Origin: Frigoribacterium sp. PhB24
GTDB lineage: Bacteria; Actinomycetota; Actinomycetes; Actinomycetales; Microbacteriaceae
Length of the DNA: 64,000 bases
Assembly (NCBI RefSeq): GCF_003755185.1
Contig: NZ_RKIC01000010.1
Location: forward strand, 62,001 to 126,000
Direction: 5' to 3'
Shown here: one piece after another, positions 50,742-59,950 of the stretch
Numbering within the stretch: position 1 is the stretch's first letter
How the letters are laid out: each line of letters begins with the position of its first letter
Translations under genes and position numbers: made by a program
Notes under the pieces: model-generated
Database searches by the model: none
Told to the model about the DNA's origin: nothing
The model's input: only the letters and a program-made list of their open reading frames with translations

Positions 50742-51680
50742 ATGCCCGGAATCCACGCCGACATCACCTCGGCCTTCGGCAACACCCCCCTCGTCAAGCT
50801 CAACTCGTTGCCCGCCGAGGGCGGGGCCGAGGTGCTGGCCAAGCTCGAGTTCTACAACCCGGGTGCCAGCGTGAAAGACCGCCTCGGCGTCGCCATCGTC
50901 GACGCGGCCGAGGCCTCCGGCGACCTGAAGCCCGGCGGCACGATCGTCGAGGGCTCGAGCGGCAACACCGGCATCTCGCTCGCCCTGGTCGGTGCCGCCC
51001 GCGGCTACCAGGTGATCGTCACGATGCCCGAGACGATGAGCGTCGAACGACGCACCGTGATGAAGGCCTACGGCGCGAAGATCGTGCTGACCCCCGGCCC
51101 CGAGGGCATGAAGGGCGCCGTCGAGCGGGCGAAGCAGATCGCCGCCGAGACCGAGAACGCGATCTGGGCGCAGCAGTTCGAGACCCGGGCCAACGCCGAG
51201 ATCCACCGCCGCACGACGGCCCCCGAGATCCTGCGGGACACCGACGGCCAGATCGACTTCTTCGTCGCGGGCGTCGGCACCGGCGGCACGATCACGGGCG
51301 TCGGTCAGGTGCTGCACGAGAAGGTCCCGGGCGTGAAGGTCGTCGCCGTCGAGCCCGCCGACTCGCCGCTGCTGAGCGAGGGCACGGCCGGTCCGCACAA
51401 GATCCAGGGCATCGGGGCGAACTTCGTCCCCGAGGTGCTCGACCGCTCGCAGATCGACGAGGTGTTCCCCGTGCAGCTCGACGACGCCCTGCGCGTGGCC
51501 CGTGAGCTGGCCACGCGAGAGGGCATCCTCTCGGGCATCTCGTCGGGCGCCATCGTCCACGCCGCGCTCGAGATCGCGAGGCGACCCGAGAACGCCGGCA
51601 AGCGCATCGTGGCGATCGTCTGCGACACGGGCGAGCGTTACCTGTCGACGGTGCTCTTCCAGGACCTCGCGGACGCCTGA
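50742..51680 (+). CDS. cysK: Cysteine synthase A (O-acetylserine sulfhydrylase)
   Basis: A 312-residue PLP enzyme that makes L-cysteine from O-acetylserine and sulfide. The PLP lysine is Lys45 in [23 protein letters not shown], the phosphate-binding [12 protein letters not shown] and GEGxxSG-like [11 protein letters not shown] are all present. GGAAGAG precedes ATG 50742, and TAAGAT at 50688-50693 could be its -10. cysE begins two bases after its stop, the usual actinobacterial cysK-cysE pair. Confidence 0.97.
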   Translation: MPGIHADITSAFGNTPLVKLNSLPAEGGAEVLAKLEFYNPGASVKDRLGVAIVDAAEASGDLKPGGTIVEGSSGNTGISLALVGAARGYQVIVTMPETMSVERRTVMKAYGAKIVLTPGPEGMKGAVERAKQIAAETENAIWAQQFETRANAEIHRRTTAPEILRDTDGQIDFFVAGVGTGGTITGVGQVLHEKVPGVKVVAVEPADSPLLSEGTAGPHKIQGIGANFVPEVLDRSQIDEVFPVQLDDALRVARELATREGILSGISSGAIVHAALEIARRPENAGKRIVAIVCDTGERYLSTVLFQDLADA

Positions 51681-51681
51681 C

Positions 51682-52233
51682 GTGCACCTGGTCGCCCGCC
51701 TGCGGGAGGACCTCGACACCGTCACGGGGCGAGACCCGGCAGCCAGAGGACGCCTCGAGACGGCCCTGGTCTACTCGGGCCTGCACGCCGTCTGGGCGCA
51801 TCGCGTGACCTCGCGGCTCTGGCGTGCGGGGCCGGCACCGCGCCTCCTCGGCTCCCGGTTCGTCGCCCGGGTGGTCTCGCAGCTCACCCGGACGCTGACC
51901 GGCGTCGAGATCCACCCCGGGGCCCGCGTCGGGGCCCGACTGTTCATCGACCACGGCATGGGCGTCGTCATCGGCGAGACCGCCGAGATCGGTGACGACT
52001 GCACGATCTTCCACGGCGTGACGCTCGGCGGGAAGGGACGAGGAGGCGCGCTCGGCCGCCGACACCCCACCGTCGGCGACGGCGTGACGATCGGTGCCGG
52101 GGCCGCCGTGCTCGGCGGCGTCACCGTGGGCGACGGCAGCGTCGTCGGGGCCAACGCGGTGGTGACGAAGGACGTCCCGCCCGGCTCCGTCGCCGTCGGT
52201 GTGCCCGCCGTCGCCCGCCCGCGCCGACCCTGA
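51682..52233 (+). CDS. cysE: Serine O-acetyltransferase
   Basis: A 183-residue short-form serine acetyltransferase that supplies O-acetylserine to CysK. The left-handed beta-helix hexapeptides are visible ([44 protein letters not shown]) with the catalytic His-Asp area at [15 protein letters not shown] 51682 follows the cysK stop with one base between, so translation is coupled. A longer frame inside cysK is rejected. The C-terminal tail is short and lacks the final Ile that anchors enterobacterial CysE to CysK. Confidence 0.93.
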   Translation: MHLVARLREDLDTVTGRDPAARGRLETALVYSGLHAVWAHRVTSRLWRAGPAPRLLGSRFVARVVSQLTRTLTGVEIHPGARVGARLFIDHGMGVVIGETAEIGDDCTIFHGVTLGGKGRGGALGRRHPTVGDGVTIGAGAAVLGGVTVGDGSVVGANAVVTKDVPPGSVAVGVPAVARPRRP

Positions 52234-52350
52234 CCACGGGGCCGGGACCGGTCAGCGGCGGGGCTCCCAGCGGAAGAACTTCACGGCCACGAGCCACCAC
52301 GAGGGCGTCTTCCGCACCGAGGCCCGAGCCCCGCGCTCGAGGGGTGACAC

Positions 52351-52953
52351 GTGATCCGCGTGCTGCTGGCCGGCGACGAGACGTTGCTGCGCCGGTCGAT
52401 CGCCGCTGTTCTCGACCTGGCCGACGACATCGAGGTCGTCGCGCAGGCCGCGGACGGCCTCGAGGCCGTCCGGCTGGCCGCCGAGCACGAGCCCGACGTG
52501 GTGTTGCTCGACCTCGAGATGCCGGGCATGGACGGCATCGAGGCGGCGACCGCCATCCTCGCGCGGCGACCTGGCCAGGCCGTCGTGCTGTTGACGCGGC
52601 ACGGTCGACCGGGGGTGTCGAAGCGCGCGCTGACCGCGGGCGTCCGCGGGTTCCTGCCGAAGTCGGTCGACCCGGACGAACTGCACCGGGTCATCGTGCA
52701 GGTGCACGGCGGCCGCCGGTACATCGACGCCGACATCTCGGCGGCGGCGATGATGGACGACTGCCCGCTGGCCGATCGTGAACTCGACACCCTGCGTCTG
52801 ACGACCGACGGCTTGCCGGTGCGCGAGATCAGCGCACGGTTGCATCTGGCATCGGGCACGGTGCGCAACTATCTGTCGTCGGCGATGCAGAAGACGGGCA
52901 GCTCGTCCCGGCACACCGCCGCCCGGGTCGTGCGCGAGCGCGGCTGGCTCTGA
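52351..52953 (+). CDS. NarL/LuxR-family response regulator, orphan
   Basis: A 200-residue two-domain regulator. The receiver has the phospho-acceptor Asp54 (VLLDLEMPGMDG), Thr82 and Lys104 (FLPKSV). The C-terminal LuxR HTH reads LPVREISARLHLASGTVRNYLSSAMQKTG. Closest in style to DesR-type thermosensor regulators. No histidine kinase is adjacent. GAGGGG precedes GTG 52351. Confidence 0.9.
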   Translation: MIRVLLAGDETLLRRSIAAVLDLADDIEVVAQAADGLEAVRLAAEHEPDVVLLDLEMPGMDGIEAATAILARRPGQAVVLLTRHGRPGVSKRALTAGVRGFLPKSVDPDELHRVIVQVHGGRRYIDADISAAAMMDDCPLADRELDTLRLTTDGLPVREISARLHLASGTVRNYLSSAMQKTGSSSRHTAARVVRERGWL

Positions 52954-52971
52954 TCGGCGGTTCCGCGAGAC

Positions 52972-53010
52972 GCGTCAGGCGTCAGGCGTCAGGCGTCAGG
53001 CGTCAGGCGT
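52972..53010. repeat. Tandem 7-bp repeat (GCGTCAG x5)
   Basis: Five perfect GCGTCAG units plus GCGT. The array overlaps the stop codon of the minus-strand acyltransferase (53003). It lies between convergent genes and may vary in copy number. Confidence 0.92.
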
Positions 53011-54178
53011 TGGTCAATTGGCGCTCTCGTGACGCATCGGTGGACGAGGAGGCGCGGCGTGGCTCCCGGGGCTCGAAGCGACCCTTGAGCTTGAGGGCGG
53101 GCTTCTCCACGAAGTGATGCGAGAGCACCGACGTGCCGATGGCTGCGGCGAGCACGAGGACGATGCCGAGGGTGCCCTGCACGTACGGCTCGACGAGCGC
53201 GATGAAGACGACGTGCCAGAGGTAGAGCGGGTACGAGATGGCACGTCCGAACCAGGCGACCGGCGCCAGGGACAACACCCACGCGACGGGTGAGGACGCC
53301 GTGACGAGACCGCCGATCAGGAGCATCGACGCGAGACCCACGGCGGGCAGCATCACCGCGAAGGTCAGGACGCTCTGCTGCCAGCCCGATCCGATGACGA
53401 ACAACGAGCCCACGACCCCGGCGAGTCCGAGCCAGGTGGCCAGCGCTCCCCAGCGGCCGGCCAGGGCTGACCGCACGCGGTCGGACCGTAGGACGATCGC
53501 CAGTACGCAGCCCATCAGCAACGGGGCCACGTTGAGGACAGGGCTGAAATAGATGTCGGGGGTGGCGCTGCCCGACGGACGGTCGTACAAGAACCACGTC
53601 GCCACCGCCGAGGCGACGATGACGACCGACAGGCCGGCGAGCAGCGCCCTGCGCCGGACCGCGACGGCGAGCAGCAGTACGAGCACCGGCGGCCAGACGA
53701 GGTAGAACTGCTCCTCCATCGACAGGCTCCACATCGGGGCGAAGACGCCCTGGGACGTGTCGAAGAAGGCGCGGGCGAGGTTGCCGGTGTAGGTCAGGGC
53801 GATCAGAGCGGCACCGACGGGACCGAGGGTCGACCCCTGGTAGTCGCCGACGAGCCACCACAGCGCCACGCCGACGACGACCACGGCCAGCAACGTCGGG
53901 TAGAGCCGCAGCAGACGCCGCACCCAGAAGCGACCGAGGCGGATGCGTCCCGTCGTGGCGTGCTCGCGGAGCAGCAGGGTGGTGATCAGGTAGCCCGACA
54001 GCACGAAGAAGACGTTGACACCCACGAATCCGCTGCCGAAGCCCGGCACGTGCAGGTGGTACAGGACGACGAGGGCGATGGCCAGCGTGCGCAGCCCGTC
54101 GAGCGGCAGCACGCGGTCCCGACGGGTGGTCGACGCGGGGCGCACGGTCGGCTCTGTGGCGGGCAGGGCTGAGGGCAT
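53003..54178 (-). CDS. Acyltransferase 3 family membrane protein (OafA/YrhL-like)
   Basis: A 391-residue integral membrane acyltransferase that O-acylates sugars or cell-wall polymers. The start LPLDGLRTLAIALVVLYHLH has the conserved Arg and His. GVNVFFVLSGYLITTLLLRE, FWVRRLLRLYPTLL and SLSMEEQFYLVWPPVLVLLL are all hallmark segments. About ten membrane helices. There is no C-terminal SGNH domain, so it is the short form. ATG 54178 is preferred over GTG 54196. The stop lies in the GCGTCAG repeat. Confidence 0.9.
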   Translation of the reverse strand: MPSALPATEPTVRPASTTRRDRVLPLDGLRTLAIALVVLYHLHVPGFGSGFVGVNVFFVLSGYLITTLLLREHATTGRIRLGRFWVRRLLRLYPTLLAVVVVGVALWWLVGDYQGSTLGPVGAALIALTYTGNLARAFFDTSQGVFAPMWSLSMEEQFYLVWPPVLVLLLAVAVRRRALLAGLSVVIVASAVATWFLYDRPSGSATPDIYFSPVLNVAPLLMGCVLAIVLRSDRVRSALAGRWGALATWLGLAGVVGSLFVIGSGWQQSVLTFAVMLPAVGLASMLLIGGLVTASSPVAWVLSLAPVAWFGRAISYPLYLWHVVFIALVEPYVQGTLGIVLVLAAAIGTSVLSHHFVEKPALKLKGRFEPREPRRASSSTDASRERQLTNA

Positions 54179-54340
54179 CGTTGCAGTGTGCCTCACGATC
54201 CTTGGTGCCGCCCGAACGAGGTGGCCGGGTTCGCATCCCGGCTGTGCCCGCCGGTGGCCGCCACCCAGGCAGCGCCTCCGGACGGCGCCCTCGGACGGCG
54301 CGTCCCGGGCGGCGCGCCTCCGGGCGGTACCCGGGCGGCG

Positions 54341-55849
54341 CTACCCGCGCTGCTGCGGGACGCGACGCGGCAGGGCGAACACCAGCCCGAACGAGGCCAG
54401 GGCGAAGATCGCGCTGACGAGCATCGCGTGGGCCGCGGCGTCGGTGAACCCGGTGGCGACGTCGGCCGGTGTGCGGCCCGAGATGGTGAGCGTGCCGAAC
54501 AGCACGCTGCCGATGATCGCGATGCCGACGGCCGAGCCGATGCGTTGGATGGCCGAGATGACGGCGCTGGCCGAGCCGGCGTCCTGCCGGTCGACGGTGG
54601 CGACGATGAACTGCACGTTCGGTGCGATGAAGAAGCCGTTGCCCAGGCCGGCGAGCAGCAGCGGCACGAGCAGCATCCAGTTGGTGAGGTCGGCGGCGTC
54701 GACGGTGACGAGCACGAGCCACATCCAGGTGAGGCCGATCGTGACGAGGGCCGTGCCGAGGATCAACACGCCTCGCCCGAGTCGGGCGGCGATGCGGTTG
54801 CTCTGCGACGAGCTGATGATGCTGCCGACCGCGAACGGGATCGCCACGGCGCCCGAGGCCAGCGCGCTGTGGCCGAGACCGGACTGCCAGAGCAGCGAGA
54901 TCGTGAAGAAGATGCTGGTGAAGGCCGCGAAGTAGACGAGCGCGAGCACGACGCCGCCGGTGAACGACGGGTGGGCGAACAGCTTCGGCGGGACGAGGGG
55001 GGTCTTGCCGCGCTTCGTGTAGGCGACCTCCCACAGGCCGAAGAGGGCGAGCAGCACGACACCGGCGGCGATGGTCAGGTAGGTCCAGAGCGGCCAGCCC
55101 TCGTCCTGTCCTTGGATCAGCGGGACGAGCAGGGCGACGAACGCGCCCGAGACCAGCACCAAGCCGATCCAGTCGAGCCCGCGGTCGGGGCGGGGCACCG
55201 ACTCGTCGCGCTTGGGCAGCAGGACGGCGGCGGCGACGAGGGTGATGATGCCGAACGGCAGGTTGACGTAGAAGACGAGACGCCAGCCGTTCTCGTCGCC
55301 GAACGCCTGGATGATCAGACCGCCGATGATCGGGCCGAGCGCCGACGAGACGCCGATCACGGCACCCATGATGGCGAAGGCCTTGCCGCGCGAGCGACCG
55401 GGGAACAGCAACTGGATGAACGCCGTGACGGCGGGCACGAAGATGCCGCCGGCCAGACCCTGCACCACGCGGAACACGACGAGTTGGGTGTCGTCCTGTG
55501 CGAGGCCGCAGGCGAGCGACGCGAGCGTGAAGAGCAGCACGCCCGTGAAGTAGACCCACTTGTGCCCGATGCGGTCGCCGATGCGCCCGGCGGGGATCAG
55601 CGCGAGGCCGAAGGCGAGCGCGTACCCCGAGATGATCCACGAGAGCGTCGACTCCGAGGCGTCGAGGGTCGTGCGGATCGTCGGCAGGGCGACGTTGACG
55701 ATCGTCGTGTCGAGCAGGGCGATGAACATGCCGAGCAGCAACGCGACGAGCGCGTACCAGGCGTGGCGGGGCACACCGGCGGGCTGGCCGGGTCCCGCCC
55801 CGGGGGAGGACGGCGACGAGGCACCGGTCGGAGCGGAGGCGTGGGTCAT
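54341..55849 (-). CDS. MFS transporter, DHA2 (EmrB/QacA-like) drug exporter
   Basis: A 502-residue, probably 14-helix major facilitator. Motif D1 is LLDTTIVNVALPTIRTTL, motif A GRIGDRIGHKWVYFTG, and motif C-like GPIIGGLIIQAFG. ATG 55849 has AAAGG upstream. No TetR/MarR gene adjoins. The upstream gap contains TGCACGTTCTGCA (about 55994-56006), a possible operator. Substrates are probably hydrophobic drugs or toxic metabolites. Confidence 0.92.
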   Translation of the reverse strand: MTHASAPTGASSPSSPGAGPGQPAGVPRHAWYALVALLLGMFIALLDTTIVNVALPTIRTTLDASESTLSWIISGYALAFGLALIPAGRIGDRIGHKWVYFTGVLLFTLASLACGLAQDDTQLVVFRVVQGLAGGIFVPAVTAFIQLLFPGRSRGKAFAIMGAVIGVSSALGPIIGGLIIQAFGDENGWRLVFYVNLPFGIITLVAAAVLLPKRDESVPRPDRGLDWIGLVLVSGAFVALLVPLIQGQDEGWPLWTYLTIAAGVVLLALFGLWEVAYTKRGKTPLVPPKLFAHPSFTGGVVLALVYFAAFTSIFFTISLLWQSGLGHSALASGAVAIPFAVGSIISSSQSNRIAARLGRGVLILGTALVTIGLTWMWLVLVTVDAADLTNWMLLVPLLLAGLGNGFFIAPNVQFIVATVDRQDAGSASAVISAIQRIGSAVGIAIIGSVLFGTLTISGRTPADVATGFTDAAAHAMLVSAIFALASFGLVFALPRRVPQQRG

Positions 55850-56061
55850 GGGGTGGCCTTTCGGGCGGCGGCACGGGCCGTGAGGCGAGGCGGGGCGTGG
55901 GGCGGCACGAGGCCGGAGCGCGTGACGGCGACGTCGGGGCGGGCGCGGGACGCAGGAGGCGCCGGTCACCGACCAGCACCTCCTGATTTTTGCACGTTCT
56001 GCACTCGGGCGCGCACCGCCGGGCAGGTGTCGGGTCGGTTCCCGCGGCCCGCCCCGGGACG

Positions 56062-56096
56062 CCGAAGGGCCCCGCCGGTGTGGCGGGGCCCTTCGG
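56062..56096. terminator. 15-bp perfect hairpin
   Basis: CCGAAGGGCCCCGCC (56062-56076) pairs with GGCGGGGCCCTTCGG (56082-56096), loop GGTGT. It is 19 bases past the stop of the PRC-barrel gene. The rest of the gap 55850-56114 holds only the MFS promoter region. Confidence 0.88.
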
Positions 56097-56114
56097 GGTG
56101 GGACTGCGACGCGG

Positions 56115-56471
56115 TCAGCGGCGGCCGAGGCGGCGTTCGCCGGCCGCACCGGTCTGGTACACGAGACCGTAGTGCTCGAACACGGCGGGCTCGCGGGCGG
56201 CCTCGAGTTCTCCGTCGGTCTCGATCGACGGAGCGTCCTTGACGAGCTTCTTGGCGAACTGCACCTTGAGGTGCTTGGGAGCGACGACCGCGCCCTGCAA
56301 CGGCACGAAGACCAGGCGCGAGCGGCCGAGCAGGCCGGCCGTCACCGTGGCGAAGGCGGGCTGGTCGGCGGCGGTGTCGAAGTAGATGCTCTCGAGCGAG
56401 CCGACCTTGTCACCGTCGGGGTCGACGACCGGCATGCCGATCCAATCGCGGATGTTCTCGGCTTCGAACAT
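56115..56471 (-). CDS. PRC-barrel domain protein
   Basis: A 118-residue cytoplasmic protein. The PRC barrel is evident in NIRDWIGMPVVDPDGDKVGSLESIYFDT, AFATVTAGLLGRSRLVFVPL and APKHLKVQFAKKLVKDAPSI. Such proteins are common in actinobacterial stress loci. ATG 56471 follows GGAGGCATCC. Related to the N-terminal part of the protein at 62300. Confidence 0.9.
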   Translation of the reverse strand: MFEAENIRDWIGMPVVDPDGDKVGSLESIYFDTAADQPAFATVTAGLLGRSRLVFVPLQGAVVAPKHLKVQFAKKLVKDAPSIETDGELEAAREPAVFEHYGLVYQTGAAGERRLGRR

Positions 56472-56613
56472 GGATGCCTCCTCTGGCGGGGGCCGCGTCC
56501 CGGCCCGTCGCGTCCGACGTTAGCCGTGCCCGACCGCGCACGTCCGATCACGCGCGCCCGACGTGCGCTCCCGAGGGCAGGCCCGAGCGCGCGGTCGGCC
56601 GCCGGATGTCCTG

Positions 56614-57195
56614 TCAGGCGGACGAGCGTCCGGTGAACACCTCGCGGATCGTGGGCCCGTGCTCGGGTCGTGACAGCACGACGACGGCGTCGCCCGACTC
56701 CACCGGGCCGGACTTCACGACCTTCAGGTACGCCCCCGGCCTCCCTTCGGCCATGAACCGCTTCACCCACTGCGGCTCGCCGAGTCGTCGGGCGAACGTG
56801 GCGCAGGGGACGCGCGGCGCGGTGACCTCGAGCACGAGCGTCTCGCCGACGGCCCACCGCTCGCCGATCACGGCGCCGGTGACGTCGAGGCCCGAGGTGC
56901 GGAGGTTCTCACCGAACAGCCCCGGCGTGACCTCACGCCCCAGCAGCTCGGCGAAGTGGGAGGCGTCCTCGTCGGCGAAGGCGTACACCGCCTGGTCGAG
57001 GCCGCCGTGGTGCTTGCGATCGGCTTGGACGTCGGCCCGCAGGCCCAGGGGTCGCACGTGCACCGGCCCGTCCACGGGGCGCTTGTCGATGGCGGTCACG
57101 CCGATCGTGCCCGAGTCGGGACGCAGGGAGGAGACGCGGCAGACGGCGGTCACCACCGCGGTCGCGGCGATGACGGAGGCGGGGGCGGCGGTCAT
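56614..57195 (-). CDS. MOSC domain-containing protein
   Basis: A 193-residue protein of the MOSC (molybdenum cofactor sulfurase C-terminal) superfamily, YiiM-like. Features: GVTAIDKRPVDGPVHVRPLGL, HHGGLDQAVYAFADED, GLFGENLRTSGLDV and the single conserved Cys in APRVPCATFARR. It may detoxify N-hydroxylated compounds or transfer sulfur with Mo cofactor. Start uncertain between 57195 and 57204. Confidence 0.9.
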   Translation of the reverse strand: MTAAPASVIAATAVVTAVCRVSSLRPDSGTIGVTAIDKRPVDGPVHVRPLGLRADVQADRKHHGGLDQAVYAFADEDASHFAELLGREVTPGLFGENLRTSGLDVTGAVIGERWAVGETLVLEVTAPRVPCATFARRLGEPQWVKRFMAEGRPGAYLKVVKSGPVESGDAVVVLSRPEHGPTIREVFTGRSSA

Positions 57196-57350
57196 GCCCT
57201 CCATCGTGGCGGACGACGCGATCGACGGGAAGCGCCGATCCGCGCCTCCTGACCCCGGGTCCCCCCACCGCCCCACGACGGGTGTCACCCGATTGCGGGC
57301 TGGATGCCCATCGGGCAACCTGCCAGGCTCGGCGCGACGAAAGGGGTGAC

Positions 57351-58946
57351 ATGGTGCACGGCGGCTACGCGGTCATCGACGTCGAGACGACCGGGCTCTG
57401 GCCCGGGAAGCATCACCGCGTCATCGAGATCGGCATCGTGCACCTCGACGCCCGGGGCGAGGTCGAGGCGTCCTACGAGACCGTCGTCGACCCCTCGAGA
57501 GATCTCGGGCCCATCCACGTGCACGGCCTCCGCGGCGCCGACGTGCGTGGGGCGCCCCGGTTCGAGAACATCGTCGACGACCTCTGCGACCGCCTGCGCG
57601 GACGCGTCGTCGTCGCGCACAACGCCCGTTTCGAGGCGCAGTTCCTGGCGGCGGAGTTCGCTCGCCTCGGGCTGGTCTCACCGCTCGGGCCCGACGGTGC
57701 GGGCGCCCTCTGCACGATGAAGCTCGCGCCCACCTACCTGCCCGGTGCCGGACGGACGCTCGCCGACTGCTGCGCCGCCATCGACGTCGACCTCACCGTG
57801 GCGCACGAGTCGTTGGCGGACGCGACCGCGACGGCCCGCCTGCTGTCCGCCTACCTGCGGATGGGCGACGCCCAGTCGGCCTGGTGGCAGGACTGGGGCC
57901 GGTATGCCGCCCTGCAGCAGTGGCCGACGGCCGAGACCCCGAGGACGACACCCAACCCCCGGTACGCAGGAGGCGCGGGCGGAGCGGACGACGGAGGTCA
58001 CGGTCCCGGCGGCGCGGTCTGGCGATCCCGGCGCCGCGTCGTCCGCGTGCCCGAGCTCGCGTCCGCCCCGTCGGCGGGCGCGGTGCTCTCGGCGTCCGGC
58101 GCGGTCGCACCGACCGCTCCCGCCGCGGTGCCCCCGGCGAGCCCCACGGGCAGCATGCACCTCACGGGCCCCGTCGACCTCGACCTCGATCGCGACGTCT
58201 ACGGCCTGCCCGTCGAGCCGGCTCCCGCCGAGCCGCGGTTCCTCGAGCGGGCGACGGAGCTCCTGCCGCAGCTCGACCTCGACCGTCGGCAGAACCAGTA
58301 CGCCGCGATGCTCGACAAGGCGCTGTCCGACGGCTATCTCTCGCCGGACGAGGCCGGCAACCTCGCGACCCTCGCCGACGAACTCGACCTGGACGGGTCG
58401 GCTCGGGCCGTGCTGCACGACCGCTACTTCTCGTCGTTGGTCTCGACCGTCTGGGCGCACGACGTGCTCTCGGACGACGAGCGGCGACAGGTGGACGCGG
58501 TGGCCGAGATGCTCGGCATCGCCCCGCACCGGCGCGACGCGGCTCTCGTGCCGTCGGTGCTCGAGCGCGCACCCCGCCCGGTGGACGACGACGAGCTCGA
58601 CGAGTTCGAGGTCATCGAGGGACTCGACGAGTCCCTCGGGGTCCCGTCCGAACCCCGGACGCCGACCCTGGCCCGGCCCGACGTCGGCCCGTTGGCGCCC
58701 GGCGCGCGTGTGGCGCTCACCGGTTCGCTCAGCCAGGGGCGAGACGCCCTCGCCCGATCGCTCGAGCGGGCGGGCCTGGTGGTCTGGCCGGCGGTCACGA
58801 CCGAGACGTCGCTGGTCGTCGCGGCGGACGTCGCCTGCCCGTCGGGCAAGGTCCGGAAAGCCCTCCGGTACGGCGTGCCGGTGGTCGACGAGACGCAGTT
58901 GCCGTTCGTGCTGGCCCGCTCGCGTCGGTCGCGCACCGCGGCCTGA
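57351..58946 (+). CDS. DEDDh 3'-5' exonuclease with TerB-like middle region and C-terminal BRCT domain
   Basis: A 531-residue protein. Residues 5-180 are a DnaQ-type exonuclease: Exo I YAVIDVETTGLW, Exo II HNARFEAQFLAAEF, Exo III with the DEDDh His-Asp in AHESLADATATARLL. The middle contains LDKALSDGYLSPDEAGNLA and VWAHDVLSDDERRQVDAVAEML, reminiscent of TerB-type helices. The C-terminus (about 465-525) is a BRCT domain (RVALTGSLSQGRDALARSLE). This resembles actinobacterial exonuclease-BRCT proteins and suggests a repair function. AAAGGGG precedes ATG 57351. Confidence 0.85.
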   Translation: MVHGGYAVIDVETTGLWPGKHHRVIEIGIVHLDARGEVEASYETVVDPSRDLGPIHVHGLRGADVRGAPRFENIVDDLCDRLRGRVVVAHNARFEAQFLAAEFARLGLVSPLGPDGAGALCTMKLAPTYLPGAGRTLADCCAAIDVDLTVAHESLADATATARLLSAYLRMGDAQSAWWQDWGRYAALQQWPTAETPRTTPNPRYAGGAGGADDGGHGPGGAVWRSRRRVVRVPELASAPSAGAVLSASGAVAPTAPAAVPPASPTGSMHLTGPVDLDLDRDVYGLPVEPAPAEPRFLERATELLPQLDLDRRQNQYAAMLDKALSDGYLSPDEAGNLATLADELDLDGSARAVLHDRYFSSLVSTVWAHDVLSDDERRQVDAVAEMLGIAPHRRDAALVPSVLERAPRPVDDDELDEFEVIEGLDESLGVPSEPRTPTLARPDVGPLAPGARVALTGSLSQGRDALARSLERAGLVVWPAVTTETSLVVAADVACPSGKVRKALRYGVPVVDETQLPFVLARSRRSRTAA

Positions 58947-58961
58947 CGCGGACGTCTCGAC

Positions 58962-59084
58962 TCAGAGAGCCGGATCGGCCTCGGGGTGGTCCTCGGTGTC
59001 GAGTGACGGCCACTCGCGTAGCTGGTCGGCGGCGGTGTCGTCGAAGGGGTTGCGCGGCATCGGTTCCATTGGATCGGGGTGCAC
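58962..59084 (-). CDS. Putative small protein, 40 residues
   Basis: GTG 59084 with GGAG five bases upstream opens VHPDPMEPMPRNPFDDTAAD followed by QLREWPSLDTEDHPEADPAL, stop at 58962. It is acidic and Pro-rich. It fills part of the otherwise empty gap 58947-59193. No homologue recognised; coding status uncertain. Confidence 0.4.
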   Translation of the reverse strand: MHPDPMEPMPRNPFDDTAADQLREWPSLDTEDHPEADPAL

Positions 59085-59193
59085 GGGGGCTCCAGTCAGT
59101 CCGCCTCCGCGACATGCGAGAGGACGGCGACCAGGGTCTGGGGCTGCCGGCTACCACCGTACCCGTCCCGAGGGGCTGCGCCTAGGGGGTCGT

Positions 59194-59907
59194 CTACACG
59201 GTCAGGCGCTGTGCCACGATGTCGGACGCGACCTCGACCAGTGGCCGCCGGTTGGCCCGGGCGTGCTGACGGATGCGTTGGAAGGCCTCGTCCATGTCGA
59301 CGGACCGCGTGTACGACACGACGCCCTTCGCCTGTTCGATCACGACGCGGCTGTCGAGGGCTCGTTGCAGCTGGTCGCGCGTGGAGTCGATCTCGCGCAG
59401 GGCCCGCTCTTGCAGGATGCTGATGGTCGCCACGTCGGCGAGGGCCTGAGCGGCCGTCGCGTCGTCGGGGTTCAGGGTGCCGGTGGTGTCGCGGAAGAGG
59501 TTGAGCGAGCCCAGCGTCTGGTGACGGAGCCGCAAGGGGATGGCGTGCACCGAACCGTAGCCCGAGTCGCGGGCGAGGTCGGCGAAGACCGGCCACCGAT
59601 CGTCGATCTCACCGAGGTCGGGGACCGAGACGACCGAGCCCGTGGTGTACGACTCGACGCAGGGGCCCTCACCGGCACGCAGCTGCAAGAGCCCGACGAG
59701 CTTGCTGCGCTCGTTCGTCGAGGCGATCACCTCGAGGTCGCCGGTCGAGCCGGCGAGGATGATGCCGGCGTCCGCGGCGTCGAAGAGGGCCGTGGTGCGC
59801 TCGACCAACATCTGCAGGACGTCGATGGTGTCGAAGCCGGTCACGAGCGAGTCGGCGAGCGTGACGAACGTCTGCAGGAGCTGCGTCTCTCTGTCGCGGT
59901 CGGTCAC
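59194..59907 (-). CDS. GAF-ANTAR regulator
   Basis: A 237-residue protein. The GAF domain spans about 20-160 (FDAADAGIILAGSTGDLEV, GEGPCVESYTTGSVVSV, SVHAIPLRLRHQTLGSLNLF). The C-terminal ANTAR (about 175-235) reads ALDSRVVIEQAKGVVSYTRSVDMDEAFQRIR and is expected to bind a two-hairpin antitermination RNA. GTG start at 59907. Paired with a second GAF-ANTAR gene 43 bases upstream on the same strand. Confidence 0.9.
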   Translation of the reverse strand: MTDRDRETQLLQTFVTLADSLVTGFDTIDVLQMLVERTTALFDAADAGIILAGSTGDLEVIASTNERSKLVGLLQLRAGEGPCVESYTTGSVVSVPDLGEIDDRWPVFADLARDSGYGSVHAIPLRLRHQTLGSLNLFRDTTGTLNPDDATAAQALADVATISILQERALREIDSTRDQLQRALDSRVVIEQAKGVVSYTRSVDMDEAFQRIRQHARANRRPLVEVASDIVAQRLTV

Positions 59908-59950
59908 GGGCGCCAGCCTAGGCCGTGTCGCCGACGACCGTCGTCCGGCC

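Noticed and set aside
52972-53010. Short direct repeats resembling a mini CRISPR array
   Set aside because: The units are 7 bases and contiguous, with no spacers and no cas genes nearby.
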